Assembly: GCA_943735955.1 (NCBI GenBank)
Contig: OX030957.1
Location: forward strand, 6,928,757 to 6,992,756
DNA from: Piscicola geometra
Taxonomy: Eukaryota; Annelida; Clitellata; Hirudinida; Piscicolidae
Direction: 5' to 3'
Length of the DNA stretch: 64,000 nt
Shown: positions 52,881 through 64,000 of the stretch, in pieces
Layout of the letters: every line of letters starts with the position of its first letter
Position numbering within the stretch: the first letter of the stretch is position 1
The notes under the pieces: generated by a model
The model's database searches: none
What the model was told of the DNA's origin: nothing
Seen by the model: only the letters and a program-made list of their open reading frames with translations
Made by a program: the position numbers and the translations under genes

Positions 52881-53262
52881 AAGAAGTTTTTTTATATAAG
52901 ACTAATTAATTATTTTAAACATTTTGTAGCAAGTGTAGGAAATATCACATAGAAAACATAAATAATCTGGAGGAAAAAGTGCTAGGGCTTCAGATGGGGA
53001 ACGGACAAAAAGCCTCTCGGAGAAAAAGCCTTCGGATAAAATACCTTCTACAAAAAGCCTCCCGGAAAAAAAACCTCTTGGAGAAAAAGCCTCTCGGAGA
53101 AAAAGCCTCCTTGTTGATATTTTAGTATAAATAAAACGGACTTTTTATATAAAAAACGGATTTTTTTATAGATTTGTTTCACAATTTAGAACAAATAAAA
53201 CGGACTATATTTTCTAAAAATACATACCTAAAACGATTTATCAAATACAATACAAATTATCG

Positions 53263-54215
53263 GTAAACGGATAAAAAGTCTTCAGGATAAAAAGTCTTCA
53301 GGATAAAATTCTTCAGGACAAAAAGTCTTCAGAATAAAAAGTCTTCAGGATAAAAAGTCTTCAGGATAAAATTCTTCAGGATAAAAAGTCTTCAGGATAA
53401 AATTCTTCAGGATAAAAAGTCTTCAGGATAAAAAGTCTTCAGGATAAAATTCTTCAGGATAAAATTCTTCAGGATAAAAAGTCTTCAAGATAATAAGTCT
53501 TCAGGATAAAAAGTCTTCAGGATAAAAAGTCTTCAAGATAATAAGTCTTCAGGATAAAAAGTCTTCAGGATAAAAAGTCTTCAAGATAAAAAGTCTTCAG
53601 GATAAAAAGTCTTCAAGATAATAAGTCTTCAGGATAAAAAGTCGTCAGGATAAAAAGTCTTCAGAATAAAAAGTCTTCAGGATAAAAAGTCTTCAGAATA
53701 AAAAGTCTTCAGGATAAAATGTCTTCAAGATAATAAGTCTTCAGGATAAAAAGTCTTCAGGATAAAAGTCTTCAGGATAAAAAGTCTTCAGAATAAAAAG
53801 TCTTCGGAATAAAAAGCCTTCAGGATAAAAAGTCTTCAGGATAAAAAGTCTTCAGAATAAAAAGTCTTCAGGATAAAAAGTTTTCAGGATAAAAAGTCTT
53901 CAGGATAAAGTCTTCAAGATAAAAAGTCTTCAAGATAAAAAGTCTTCAAGATAAAAAGTCTTCAAGATAAAAAGTCTTCTGAATAAAAAGCCTTTAGAAT
54001 AAAAAGTCTTCGGAATAAAAAGTCTTCAGGATAAAAAGTCTTCAGAATAAAAAGTCTTCAGGATAAAAAGTCTTCAGGATAAAAAGTCTTCAGAATAAAA
54101 AGCCTTTAGAATAAAAAGTTTTCAGAATAAAATGTTTTCAAGATAATAAGTCTTCAGAATAAAATGTTTTCAAGATAAAAAGTCTTCAGGATAAAAAGTC
54201 TTCAGAGAAAAAATC
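53263..54215 (+). repeat. 17-bp tandem array (AGGATAAAAAGTCTTC)
   Basis: Over fifty head-to-tail units of AGGATAAAAAGTCTTC with small variants form the left arm of the inner foldback element. The inverted array is at 54617-54861. Confidence 0.92.
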
Positions 54216-54616
54216 TTCAAAAATTTATCTTTAAGGATAAATAATCACGATCGAGAACCAGCAGAAAACTTAATGAATAAAGTGAGGAATCAACAACCCA
54301 GTCAAATTTATTCAAATGCTATTTCCAGAATGAAAAAAAAAATTGAGCAAACATTAGATAAAAGTATGAAATTTCAATCTTTTAGTTTTAATGATCACGT
54401 ATTCTTCCTTAAACATTATTTCCTTATGGTTAAAGTGACGAAACAACAACAGCCAAGTCAAATTTATTAAAAGGCTATTTCGAGATTGAACGAAAAATTT
54501 ATAGCAAAAATTAGATAAAAGTATCACATTTTATTCTTTAAGTTATAAGGATCACGTATTAATCACGTATTTTTCTTTAAAATTTAATTTTTTGAAGATT
54601 TTTTTTCTGACAACTT

Positions 54617-54861
54617 TTATCCTAAAGACTTTTTATCCTGAAGACTTTTTATACTGAAGACTTTTTATCTTGAAGACTTTTTATCCTGAAGACTTTTTAT
54701 CTGAAGACTTTTTATCCTGAAGACTTATTATCCTGAAGACTTTTTATCCTGAAGACTTTTTATCCTGAAGACTTTTTATCCTGACGACTTTTTATCTTGA
54801 AGACTTTTTATCCTGAAGACTTTTTATTCTGAAGACTTTTTATCCGTTTACCAATAATTTT
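54617..54861 (-). repeat. 17-bp tandem array, inverted arm
   Basis: About fourteen units of CTGAAGACTTTTTATC, the reverse complement of the array at 53263-54215, ending at the same GGTAAACGG word inverted (CCGTTTACC). Confidence 0.92.
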
Positions 54862-55692
54862 TATTGTATTTGATAAATTAAAGTTCGTTTTAATTATGTA
54901 TTTTTAAAAAATATAGTCCGTTTTATTTATTTAAAATTGTGAAACAAATCTATTAAAAAAATAAAGTCCGTTATAGTTATAATTATAGTTCGTTTTAATT
55001 ATGTAATTAAAAAAAATATAGTTTGTTTTATTTATTTAAAACTGTGATACGAATTTATAAAAAAAAATCCGTTTTTTAAATAAAAAGTCCGTTTTATTTA
55101 TACTAAAACATTAACAAAGAGGCTTTTTCTCCGAGAGACTTTTTCTCCAAGAGGTTTTTTTTCCGGGAGGCTTTTTGTAGAAGGTATTTCATCCGAAGGC
55201 TTTTTCTCCGAGAGGCTTTTTATCCTACATCCGGCTTCAGATTGAGCACTAGTGCAAAGCTTGCAAGCTCCCACTGGAGGAAGAAGTGCTTTTTATATAA
55301 GACTAATTAATTATTTTAAATATTTTGTAGCAAGTGTAAGAAATATCACATAGAAAACATAAATAATCTGGTGGAAGAAGTGCTAGGGTGTTAGATTGAG
55401 CTCCAGTGCAAAGCTTGCAAGCACCCACTGGAGGAAGAAGTGCATTTTACATAATTTTATTAACTTTTTATATTATTTCATTAACTTTTTATTTTATTTT
55501 TTTTTTAACATTATTTTATTAAGTTTTTATATTATTTAATTAACTTTTTATATTATTTAATTAACTTTTTATATTATTTAATTAACTTTTTATTTAATTT
55601 AATTAACTTGTATGTCATTTTATTAATTTTAATGAATGTAAAATAATGTTTATAAAAAATTTTAATTATCAAATAGACTAATTAATTATTTT

Positions 55693-55860
55693 AAATATTT
55701 TGTAGCCAACTTAGGAAATATCAAATAGAAGACATAATAATCTAAAGGAAGAAGTGCTAGGACCTCAGATTGAGCACCAGTGCAAATCTTGCAAGCACCC
55801 ACTGGCTACCTAATTCACCAGGCAGATGAGCTCTGCAGTTGAAGGTCATACTGTCTTCTG
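55693..55860 (+). pseudogene. Degenerate exon-like repeat with C-x2-C motif, copy in the outer element
   Basis: After TTTTGTAG it reads LGPQIEHQCKSCKHPLAT, a stop, FTRQMSSAVEGHTV. It lies inside the outer foldback element and is close to the copies at 58008 and 58146 outside it. Confidence 0.5.
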
Positions 55861-57203
55861 AACGACTCTTCTAAATATGAAATTAATTGAAATAGTTATT
55901 TAATTAATTTATTAAAATATTAATTTTTTTATATTATTTTGGTTAAATCAGTCATTCAGTCAGTCAGTCAGTCTATAGGACTATAAGCTGGAGTCTTGAA
56001 CAACATTGGGTGCTTCAGTTTCTGTTCTTGCTACATCTAGAATAGACTATTTTAACTCATTTTATTATGGTTAATAATACTTTGAAGCCTTTAGTATTTA
56101 TATTATTAATTTATAAAACTATAAAAATAATATTTTTAGTTGAATAATATATAGTATTTATTTTATTAATTTCTAAAAATAATTTTTTACATTTATAAAA
56201 TTTTGAATAAATCAGTCAGTCAGACTATAGGCTATGTTCTTAAACACTATTGGGGCACCACAGTAAGACCTTAAACCAGTTTCCTTCATTTTTTTTGATT
56301 TTCTGATAGTCTCAAACAGCTCTTGAGTTCAAACCTTATCCACTCCACTATATTGTTCTACTATCTTTCCTTTGTCTGCTTTTTTTTGTCCTCCCTGGTC
56401 AGTGTCTTGAAGATAATGACAACACCATCATATATAATGTTGTGATGCTTAAGATGCTGTATTGGTAAAGACAATGATTCTGTGGCAATGATTATCATGG
56501 TGATGTGGGTGAGGTGAAGGGTGATTAAATTATTTTGTAAAGTTGGTTGTTTTTTAAATATTTTCTAAATAAAATAATAACCATGTGTTTTATTTTATTT
56601 AATATTCAATACTCATCAAGAACCAGCAGAAAACTTATTGATTAAAGTGAGGAATCAACAACAACCAAGTCAAATTTATTCAAATCCTATTTCCAGATAA
56701 TTAAAAAAATAGAGCAAACATTAGAAGTTTTAAATTTTAATCTTTTAGTTTTAAGGATCACGTATTCTTTTTTGAAGATTATTTCATTGAAGACTTTTTA
56801 TAATCACGATCAAGAACCAGCAAACAATTTTATAGTTAAAGTGACGAAACAACAACAGCCAAGTCAAATTTATTCAAATGCTATTTCGAGATTGAACGAA
56901 AAAAATATAGCAAACATTAGATAAAAGTATTAAATTGTATTCTTAAAGTTTCAAGGATCACGTATTAATCACGTATTTTTCCTTGAAAAGTAATTTTTTG
57001 AAGATTTTTATCCTGAAGACTTTTTATCCGGAAATTTTAATCCGGAGGACTTTTTATCCGGAGGACTTTTTGTCCGGAGGACTTTTTATCCGGAGGACTT
57101 TTTATCCGGAGGACTTTTTATCCGGAGGACTTTTTATCCGGAGGACTTTTTATCCGAGGACTTTTTATCCGGAGGACCTTTTATCCTAGAACCCTTTTAC
57201 GTG

Positions 57204-58007
57204 AAATACTTAATACTAGGTTTTTATTACCTTCAATTAAGTTTAAACTTTTAAAAATTAAGTTTTACGTGAAATACTTAATAATTGGTAAGATAGAATA
57301 TTTTAAATTTATAAGATATTTTTCACCATATTACTAGTAAAACATTTTTAATAAATTAAAAAATATTAGGTGAAATTTTTCAATAAAAAAGTTGTTGCAT
57401 AATATTGGTCAGAGCACTAAATGTCATAGGCAAAATTTAAATTATTTTATTTTGCCTATTAGCATTACCACACAGCTATTTAAACATTGGAAACTTGTCT
57501 TCAATAATTGTTATGGATGTGTGCTTGTGTGTATGTGCATTTTATGTTTGGTGGACTAATCAAATGCATGCATACTAATCAACGCTGGGCCAATCAAACT
57601 ATATGAGTATATGTTTGTATGAAGGCGGGGGTCTACAAGCGAGAGCATCCGATCATTGAGAACACCATCCTCATAATTAGGTTGAGATCATCATCATCAC
57701 CATAACCACAAATATTATGAAACTTTCATACATGTAATTAAAAACGCAGCTGGAAACTTCATTCAGCAATATATTGACGTTTTGTCTTTGGTTAGCAGCT
57801 GCCATCTTGGCAGCCGCTTTAACCGTAATGATTTTGTTAATTAGTTTGTCTTATCTAATAATTTAGTTTTTTTTAATTTCAAATAATTATAGTAATCATA
57901 ATTTATATCTTTTCTTGTTTTCTGGTTTTAAATTTATCTTGCTCTCGGAATTAAAATCTTCAACCAATAACTGTCTAACGGACTACAATAAAAACTTATT
58001 TTAAAAG
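57204..58007. other. AT-rich region with dispersed-repeat copies
   Basis: No gene recognised. Contains the copy of the 51690 repeat (57365-57475) and copy B of the 48770 repeat (57540-57680, inverted relative to it). Confidence 0.45.
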
Positions 58008-58275
58008 GAAGAAGTGCCAAGGCCTCAAATTGAGCACTAATGCACAGTTTGCAAGAACCCACTGGCTACCTACTGCACAAGGCAGATGAGCCCTGCAGAT
58101 GAAGGACAGACTGTTAGAACGAATCTTCAATACATGACTGTGTTTATGAAGAAGTGCCAGGGCCTCAATTTGAACACCAGTGCACAGCTTGCAAGCACCC
58201 ACTGGCTACTTACTTCACAAGGCAAATGAGCTCTGCAGATGAAGGACAGACTGTCAGAACGAATCTTCTACACAT
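58008..58275 (+). pseudogene. Two tandem exon-like repeats with C-x2-C motif
   Basis: Two units of about 135 bases, at 58008-58130 and 58146-58275. The second reads EEVPGPQFEHQCTACKHPLA followed by TYFTRQMSSADEGQTV without a stop. They resemble the degenerate copies between 52.6 and 55.9 kb, so a tandemly duplicated exon or gene fragment spans this region. Confidence 0.5.
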
Positions 58276-58535
58276 GACTGTTTATGTCTATTATCTATTG
58301 AAAACTGACGTATTAGACAATTATTACTTTACTTAGATGACCCTTCTTTAAAGATGTCCATATATTTAAAACTCATCACCTGCTTATTTAACTACTTCTA
58401 TATCATTATTTACTTTTCGTACGGATCTGAAGACATATCTGTTTAACAAATTCATTTACCAGCGCTCTTGAATTTGAGGAAAGAGCGCTATAGAAATTGA
58501 TTTGATTGATGATTGATTGATCTAAGGGCAAAAAA
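58276..58535 (+). pseudogene. Internally deleted LINE 3' end
   Basis: Short pieces identical or nearly so to the reverse transcriptase fragment at 59063 (ctattatctattgaaaact; acttagatgacccttcttta) are joined to LKTYLFNKFIYQRS, a stop, a GAGCGCTATAGAAATTGAT tail and a TGATTGAT microsatellite, the usual 3' end of a CR1/L2-type non-LTR element. Confidence 0.7.
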
Positions 58536-59062
58536 ATATTTTTTTCGAAAAATGATGGTATCTGACATTATTAGTGTCCGAAAAATCTGGCAATTCACTT
58601 TGATAAGCAACTTTCTTTACTCCGTGAAACTCTCTTCAACCTAGCTGTTGTTGCTTTATAAGTTTACCTCCCGTCGCATTATAATTTAAAGACAATGATT
58701 ACAGTAATTACAGGCTTATTTGACGAGCTATGTTGGAGTTAAATTACTAATTTCTGTGTCCATGATTTTAAAGCGAGGTTTAAAACTGGATTGTTTTTGA
58801 AGCCAATGAAAACCTAAACTGGATTCGAGAGGATCTTTCCTTGAAGGCACTGGCTACGGCACCTGGACTTCAGGAACAATAACTTTTTTTTCGTCAATTT
58901 AAAAAGAATAAAGCTAGATGTTATTTAGCGTGAGAATTCACGTTAAATAGCAAATATATTTTTTTACTCGCCATGAATTTTCACGCTAAATATAAAAATG
59001 TATTTTACATTTAAATCTCTCTACTATTCAAAGAGATAGTTATTCTCCCATTGCTTGAGTAA

Positions 59063-59930
59063 TTGCTAGAGTTTTTATCATTATTGCCGTGTATTGCTCA
59101 TATAAAGGAGGCACGCAATCCTCTTACCCACGTATTGAGAGCTTTGTTCTTTATTCTATACGTCTCTGAACTATCTTCTATCATTTCCTCTCATTCTCTC
59201 AACTCCCTATCCTATGCTGACGATTCGCAGTTATATGTCAGCTTCGATACATCATCATATAATACTGTTATGTCGTCTATATCTTCATGTCTATTATCTA
59301 TTGAAAACTGGTCTAGCTCAATGTCTTTAAAATTGAATCTTATAGAATTTGAACTTATATTTTTTGATAAAAATCGTAAACTAATTAATGGTCCATGTAA
59401 TTTTTCCACTCATACTATTGTTCCATCTAATCATATTCGTAGCTTAGGATTTATTTTTGAATCAAAATTAACTTTATCAAACCAAATTCTATCAGTTACT
59501 AAATCTTGCTATTTTCATCTCAAACGTATCAGACAATTATTACCTTACTTAGATGACCCTTCTTTAAAGATGTTTGTCTCTGCACTTGTTTTATATCGAA
59601 TTGCCTTGTGTAATTTACTCTATTATAATTTACCTGAAAGCACTTTAAAACCATTAAATAAAGTATTTAATTATGCAGCTAGAGTCGTTAGCCGTACTCC
59701 TATTTATCACCACATTACACCCTCTCTCATCCTATTACATTGGCTCCCCATCAAATTTAGGATTATATTTAAAATCTGTGTTTTTATGTTTAAATTTAAA
59801 AACTCCCCAGTATCCCCAATATACCTCAAATCATTAATATCTCACCCTCATAGAAGAAATTTAAGATCATCCACTCAAAACCGTTATTTCATCCCTTTTG
59901 CCAAACGTTCTTTCCATTATGCAGGTCAGG
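59063..59930 (+). pseudogene. 5'-truncated CR1/L2-type LINE reverse transcriptase
   Basis: An open frame of about 290 codons starts within the RT domain: ALFFILYVSELSS, then YADDSQLY (catalytic box), QILSVTKSCYFHLKRI, LDDPSLKMFV, AARVVSRTPIYHHITPSL, LHWLPI. The 5' half and endonuclease are missing. At 59927 the frame runs into CAGGGGCGCAACCAG, unrelated to LINE protein, so the 3' end was interrupted by another insertion. A second member of the family is at 63622. Confidence 0.85.
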
Positions 59931-59989
59931 GGCGCAACCAGAAAACAATGCTGGAGGGGGGCTCAACTTTAGTACAAAAAAATTAATTG

Positions 59990-61392
59990 TTTAACCCATT
60001 CACCGCCGCTGTTGCGTTTTTGCAACATCAATTTTTATATTTTCTTGCTGTTTTAATACTGATTTTTTTCACATATTTTGTAAAATAAATGTTAAATTTT
60101 AATTTCATAAGTTAAATCTCAAATTTATTATTATTATTTATACTCTTTTTTCCTGTTCAAATTTAAAATTTCTCAAAACAATCTTTCCTCGCTTAGACAA
60201 TTGTTCAATTTTTTCGTTCGATTTTAGTACTTTTATACTAATTTAATTTTTATTTCAGGGTGAAAAGATACTTAACACTTACATTAAATTTTTGATTATT
60301 CAAAATAACTTTTTCAATGCTTTTCTAAATCAATGGTGCGTTTTCGCAACTTTGACGTGATATGATTTTATATGATTTTTAATTTTTGTTATTCATAACA
60401 AAAGTTATTATGAAAATAATGAAATTATTATTTTAATGTCAATGTATTATGAAATTTATAAAATTAAAATAAAAAATTATGTTTTTTAGATGAATGTTGA
60501 TTTTTATATTTCGAAAAAAAATTCCAAACCGCAAATGCTTCACACTTGAAGCTTTTATTGACGAAAGTATAATTTTTTAAACTTCTTATAGTTTGATTAT
60601 AAAATTAAAATAAAGATAACATTCGTCGTCAGTGTCGTCTTTGAAACAGCACGACAGTTTATGAGTGTGCTGTTGTAATTCACGTTAAATAATTTGCTTT
60701 GTTGTAATTCACGTTAATTAATTTACTTGTTGTAATTAAAATAATAATAATTATTATTATAACTAATAAAATAATTTGAAGTTATAATTTTATCGAACTA
60801 TTTGCAATTTAAATTTATTTCTGTTTTAATAAATGTGGTTTGAATAAATTTATTTATGATTTCTTACTACACAGAAGAATGTCACACTTCACGCAATTCA
60901 ATTCAAGTCTAAATTCATGTTAACTTTTTTTCGGGTAGCAGCGGTAAATGGGCTAAATAAAAACTACCAATTATAATTGATAAAGAATTTAGATAGTTTA
61001 TTAATGATACAAAAGAAAAACTAAAAACTAAGTTGCATAGTATTCTAAGAGTTACGACATCATTTTTTAAACTAAGGTAAAAAGTAAAAAAATAAGTTTG
61101 ATATGAGATCCTAAACAGTCTATAATTTTTTTATAAATATTGAGTGCCTAAAAATGATTTCCCCTTGTTTCAATCCTAACGTTGGTCCATTATTATTATT
61201 TTAAAACATTTTTTAATGAAAAATCTTTAAATTTATTTTTCAAATTGACAAATATGTCGATATGTATAATAAATAATTAAATAATTAACATTTAAAATAA
61301 GATTATTTATTAAAATGAAGAAAAAGTAAAGGGGTGCTGGTGATGATGTTGGTGATGCTGATGATGATGACACAAATTTCGTCCCAGCAGAA
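59990..61392. other. AT-rich intergenic region
   Basis: No gene or family-assigned repeat recognised between the LINE fragment and the 3' end of COG4. A TTTATT at 61306-61311 is the probable minus-strand poly(A) signal of COG4, about 80 bases past its stop. Confidence 0.45.
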
Positions 61393-63106
61393 TCACAGCT
61401 TGAGTCTTTTTATGTCATCGCTTCGGAAATCATTTCTGAAACATCGTTATCATCCCTCATCATCATCATCAACATCATTATCAGCAGGATAATAATTTCA
61501 ATTTGATAAAAGATTTCTCCATCCTCATTTCTTCATCTCTGGCTCCCTTATTTTATCTTCCTCCTCTCGGCCTCCCCCCCCCCTTCACCTCTCCAACCCT
61601 CACCGTACCCACCCCACCAACCTCCCACCCCTCCCTCCCCTCACCTCAGGGCAAGCACCAGTCGCACCTCACTGGGCGACAGCCTCCACGTGAGTGAGTT
61701 GGTGCCCCAGTAGTTGCTGATCTCCGAGACGCTCTCCAGATTCAGAATCGTCGAGATTTGATTCAGTCTGGTGAATCATCATCGTCATCGTCATCATCGC
61801 CCCATCACCATTATCATCACCACCTTCATCATCATCATTATTAACGTCATCGTCACGCCCACCATCCTCATCATAATCACCATCATCATCATCACCACCA
61901 TCATCATCATCACCACCATCATCATCATCATCACCACCATCATCATCATCACCTGGCGAACTTGTCTCGGACACTCCAAGAGGCGACGTTGACGAGGTAG
62001 GCGACGAGGGAGCGCAGTTCCTTGTCCAGCTGCAAGCCGCCCAGCTGTCAGCGATGATGATCATTTTTATTATTTTTATATTTATTTTTATATTTATTTT
62101 TATATTTATTTTTATATTTATTTTTATATTTATTTTTATATTTATTTTTATATTTATTTTATATTTGTTTTTATATTTGTTTTTATATTTATTTTATATT
62201 TATTTATATTTTTATTTTTATATTTATTTTTATATTTATTTTCATATTTATTTATATATATATTTTTATATTTATTTTTATATTTATTTTTATATTTATT
62301 TTTATATTTATTTTTATATTTATTTTTATATTTATTTTTATATTTATATTTATTTTTATATTTATTTTTATATTTATATTTATTTTTATATTTATATTTA
62401 TTTTTATATTTATTTTCATTTTGTTATATATTTATTATTATTTCTATCATCATTATTAAACTGCAAGACTTGCAATCACAAGGAAGAGAAGTGAGCTAGA
62501 AAAGCCAGAATTAGGAGATAAAAAGGATAGATGGAGGAAAGAGAAAAAGAGAGAAAGAGGGAAGTGGAAGGGGGAGGGAAGGGGGAAGGGGAGGGAAGGG
62601 GAAGGGGGAGGGGAAGGGGAGGGGGAGGAAAGAGGGAGGGGGAGGGAAGGGGGGGGGGGGAAGGGGGAGGGGCTTGAGAGAAGAACCAACCCTGTTGAAG
62701 GTCGATCTAGTGACCACCTTCTCGAGCATCGTGGCGACCTCTGTCGACAACTGCATCACCAAGTGGTCCTGGTTCGCTTGCGTCAGTGTCGTCTGTGTTG
62801 TTCATGTTGTTGTGTTTGTGTTTTTTTAAAGATGTTTTTTTGTTGTTGTAGTGTTGTTGGTATGGTGTGGCTGGTTGAGTGTGATTGGTAGTGTTGTGTG
62901 CTCTTGTGATTTTTGTGGTGTTGATAAAGTTGCTTGTTGTGGCTGTGGCAGCTGGCTGTTGCAGCTGGGTGTTGCAGCTGGCTGTTGCAGCTGGCTGTGG
63001 TTGCTACAGTCGGGCAAGAGACCTTGAAGGACGAGAGGATGTTGTCGATGCTAACGATGAAGCCTTGCACCCATGGGTCGTTCGCCTCGTATTGGTTGAA
63101 TTCATC
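61393..63106 (-). CDS. COG4: COG4, conserved oligomeric Golgi complex subunit 4 (C-terminal exons)
   Basis: Five exons on the minus strand, 63106-63023, 62792-62691, 62044-61953, 61767-61645 and 61435-61393, join in phase and encode the last 147 residues. They match COG4 closely: [82 protein letters not shown] and the terminus [15 protein letters not shown]4 is a core subunit of the COG tether that captures retrograde vesicles at the Golgi. The remaining roughly 640 residues must lie to the right of the window; the next upstream intron contains a 20-bp minisatellite and a LINE fragment. Confidence 0.93.
61771..61951 (+). repeat. CAT/CAC trinucleotide repeat in a COG4 intron
   Basis: CATCATCACCAC-type repeat fills the intron between COG4 exons 62044-61953 and 61767-61645. 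Confidence 0.8.
62065..62420 (+). repeat. TTTTTATATTTA 12-bp repeat in a COG4 intron
   Basis: About 28 units of a 12-bp TTTTTATATTTA motif with TTTATA variants, inside the intron 62690-62045. Confidence 0.92.
62525..62682 (+). repeat. Purine-only GGGGAA tract in a COG4 intron
   Basis: About 150 bases almost entirely G and A just inside the donor side of exon 62792-62691. On the transcribed strand it is a long polypyrimidine run. Confidence 0.8.
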
Positions 63107-63109
63107 CTG

Positions 63110-63621
63110 GATGAATGGATGCATGTATTGGTGAATGGATGCATGTATTGATGAATGGATGCATGTATTCGTGAATGGATGCATGTATTCGTGAATGGAT
63201 GCATGTATTGATGAATGGATGCATGTATTCGTGAATGGATGCATGTACTGGTGAATGGATGCATGTATTGGTGAATGGATGCATGTATTGGTGAATGGAT
63301 GGATGTACTGGTGAATGGAAGCATGTATTGGTGAATGGATGGATGTACTGGTGAATGGATGGATGTATTGGTGAATGGATGGATGTATTGGTGAATGGAT
63401 GGATGTATAGGTGAATGGATGGATGTATTGGTGAATGGATGCATGTATTCGTGAATGGATGCATGTATTCGTGAATGGATGCATGTATTGGTGAATGGAT
63501 GCATGTATTCGTGAATGGATGCTTGTATTGGTGAATGGATGCATGTAGTCGTGAATGGATGCATGTATTGGTGAATGGATGCATGTATTCTTGAATGAAT
63601 GCATGTATTGGTGAATGGATC
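63110..63621 (+). repeat. 20-bp minisatellite in a COG4 intron
   Basis: About 25 units of GTGAATGGATGCATGTATTG with point variants start four bases outside the acceptor of the COG4 exon at 63106. On the minus strand it reads HPFTNTCIHSPIHASI-like peptides, which are repeat artefacts. Confidence 0.93.
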
Positions 63622-64000
63622 AATCAAAGTCTTTACTATCCCTTCCTTCTTTAGTTTTGCCTCCCCCTTCCTTATTATCTCTAAACCCTTCATCTTCCAT
63701 TCATAGCCTTGGTTTTATCTTTGATTCTAACTTGTCTTTAGCTCTTCAAATTCTATCTGTCTCTAAATCTTGTTACTTCCACATTCGTAGTATTAAACAG
63801 CTTCTTCCTTTTCTTGACGATTCTACTATGCCGCTTCTTGTATCTTCTCTAGTTCTCTCCAGGATTGATTATTGCAACTCTCTTTACTATGGTCTCCCTG
63901 ATACTACTTCAGCTCTTCTAAATAAAACCTTTAATTGTGCTGCTCGTCTTGTTGCTCGTGCTCCTAAGTTTTCTCACATTTCTCCTTATCTTCGTTTGTT
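63622..64000 (+). pseudogene. LINE reverse transcriptase fragment, truncated by the window edge
   Basis: Translation reads SLGFIFDSNLSLALQILS, SKSCYFHIRSIKQLLPFLDD, SRIDYCNSLYYGLPD, CAARLVARAPKFSHISPYL, closely parallel to the LINE at 59063. It begins abruptly at the edge of the minisatellite and remains open to the end of the window. Confidence 0.85.

Larger units (their letters stand above)
52996..55232. mobile_element. Inner foldback DNA element nested in the outer one
   Basis: Starts GGGGAACGGACAAAAAGCC and ends, inverted, GGATGTAGGATAAAAAGCC. GGCTTCAGAT flanks it at 52986-52995 and 55233-55242 (10-bp target duplication), splitting a host repeat unit that is intact elsewhere. The left arm runs to about 54235 and includes a roughly 950-bp array of AGGATAAAAAGTCTTC units; the right arm (about 54600-55232) carries the inverted array. 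Between them is a spacer resembling 56600-56900 of the outer element. Ends and subterminal parts match the outer element, so both belong to one family. Confidence 0.8.
52232..57193. mobile_element. Outer foldback DNA element (MULE-like), arms of tandem repeats
   Basis: Ends GGTAAACGGATAAAAAG and, inverted, GGTTCTAGGATAAAAG align without gaps. The element is flanked by CTTTTACGT at 52223-52231 and 57194-57202, a 9-bp (or 10-bp) target duplication as in Mutator-like elements. The left arm (about 52232-52560) is an array of CGGATAAAAAGTCCTC units plus a unique part; the right arm (about 56870-57193) is its reverse complement, including the unique AATACGTGATTAATACGTG part. No transposase was recognised inside. 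A second foldback element is nested at 52996-55232. Confidence 0.8.

Noticed and set aside
53263..54215. CRISPR-like repeat array
   Set aside because: Units are contiguous without unique spacers, the DNA is eukaryotic, and the array is the arm of a foldback transposon.
62783..63693. Open frames up to 273 codons on the minus strand
   Set aside because: Most of each is 20-bp minisatellite translation; only the short COG4 exons within are real.

Overview
Animal nuclear DNA: AT-rich, intron-rich, and loaded with microsatellites, minisatellites and transposon remnants. The conserved genes (UNC50, BRAP, COG4, discoidin/fucolectin proteins, an ionotropic-glutamate-receptor-like gene) and the style of the repeats suggest a lophotrochozoan, perhaps an annelid such as a leech. 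The species assignment is an inference, not something the sequence proves. Exon joins were read by eye from splice sites, reading phase and family similarity; no alignment software was run.

Layout. 1-2250: AT-rich, no gene seen. 2254-3708 (+): divergent paired-class homeobox gene, most like UNC-4/UNCX, with two Groucho-type eh1 motifs. 4624-10397 (-): four-exon-part gene of about 1831 codons, mostly low complexity, ending in an SH2 domain and a tyrosine-kinase fold that have both lost their key catalytic or binding residues. 11253-15376 (-): unc-50 in at least eight exons, with an intron carrying a hAT transposon (8-bp target duplication) that itself contains a tRNA-derived SINE. 16673-23625 (+): BRAP (RING, ZnF-UBP, coiled coil) in 18 exons, head-to-head with unc-50. 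24609-25727: a second hAT-type element. 26943-37260 (-): secreted protein with signal peptide, two F5/8C (discoidin) domains and one fucolectin-type FTP domain. 37.3-46.5 kb: microsatellites and LINE/SINE debris. 46532-48014 (-): complete six-exon gene for a signal peptide plus an ionotropic glutamate receptor ligand-binding domain in which S1 is joined directly to S2, so the pore is missing. 48965-51330: PIF/Harbinger transposon with recognisable transposase. 52232-57193: nested foldback DNA elements whose arms are arrays of a 16-17 bp motif, inserted in a field of degenerate exon-like repeats. 58.3-60 kb: LINE fragments. 61393-63106 (-): last five exons of COG4, continuing past the right edge.

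The housekeeping genes work in separate Golgi/trafficking (unc-50, COG4) and Ras-MAPK/ubiquitin (BRAP) pathways; no operon-like logic is visible. The most unusual items are the pore-less glutamate-receptor-like protein, the doubly dead SH2-kinase protein, and the nested foldback elements.
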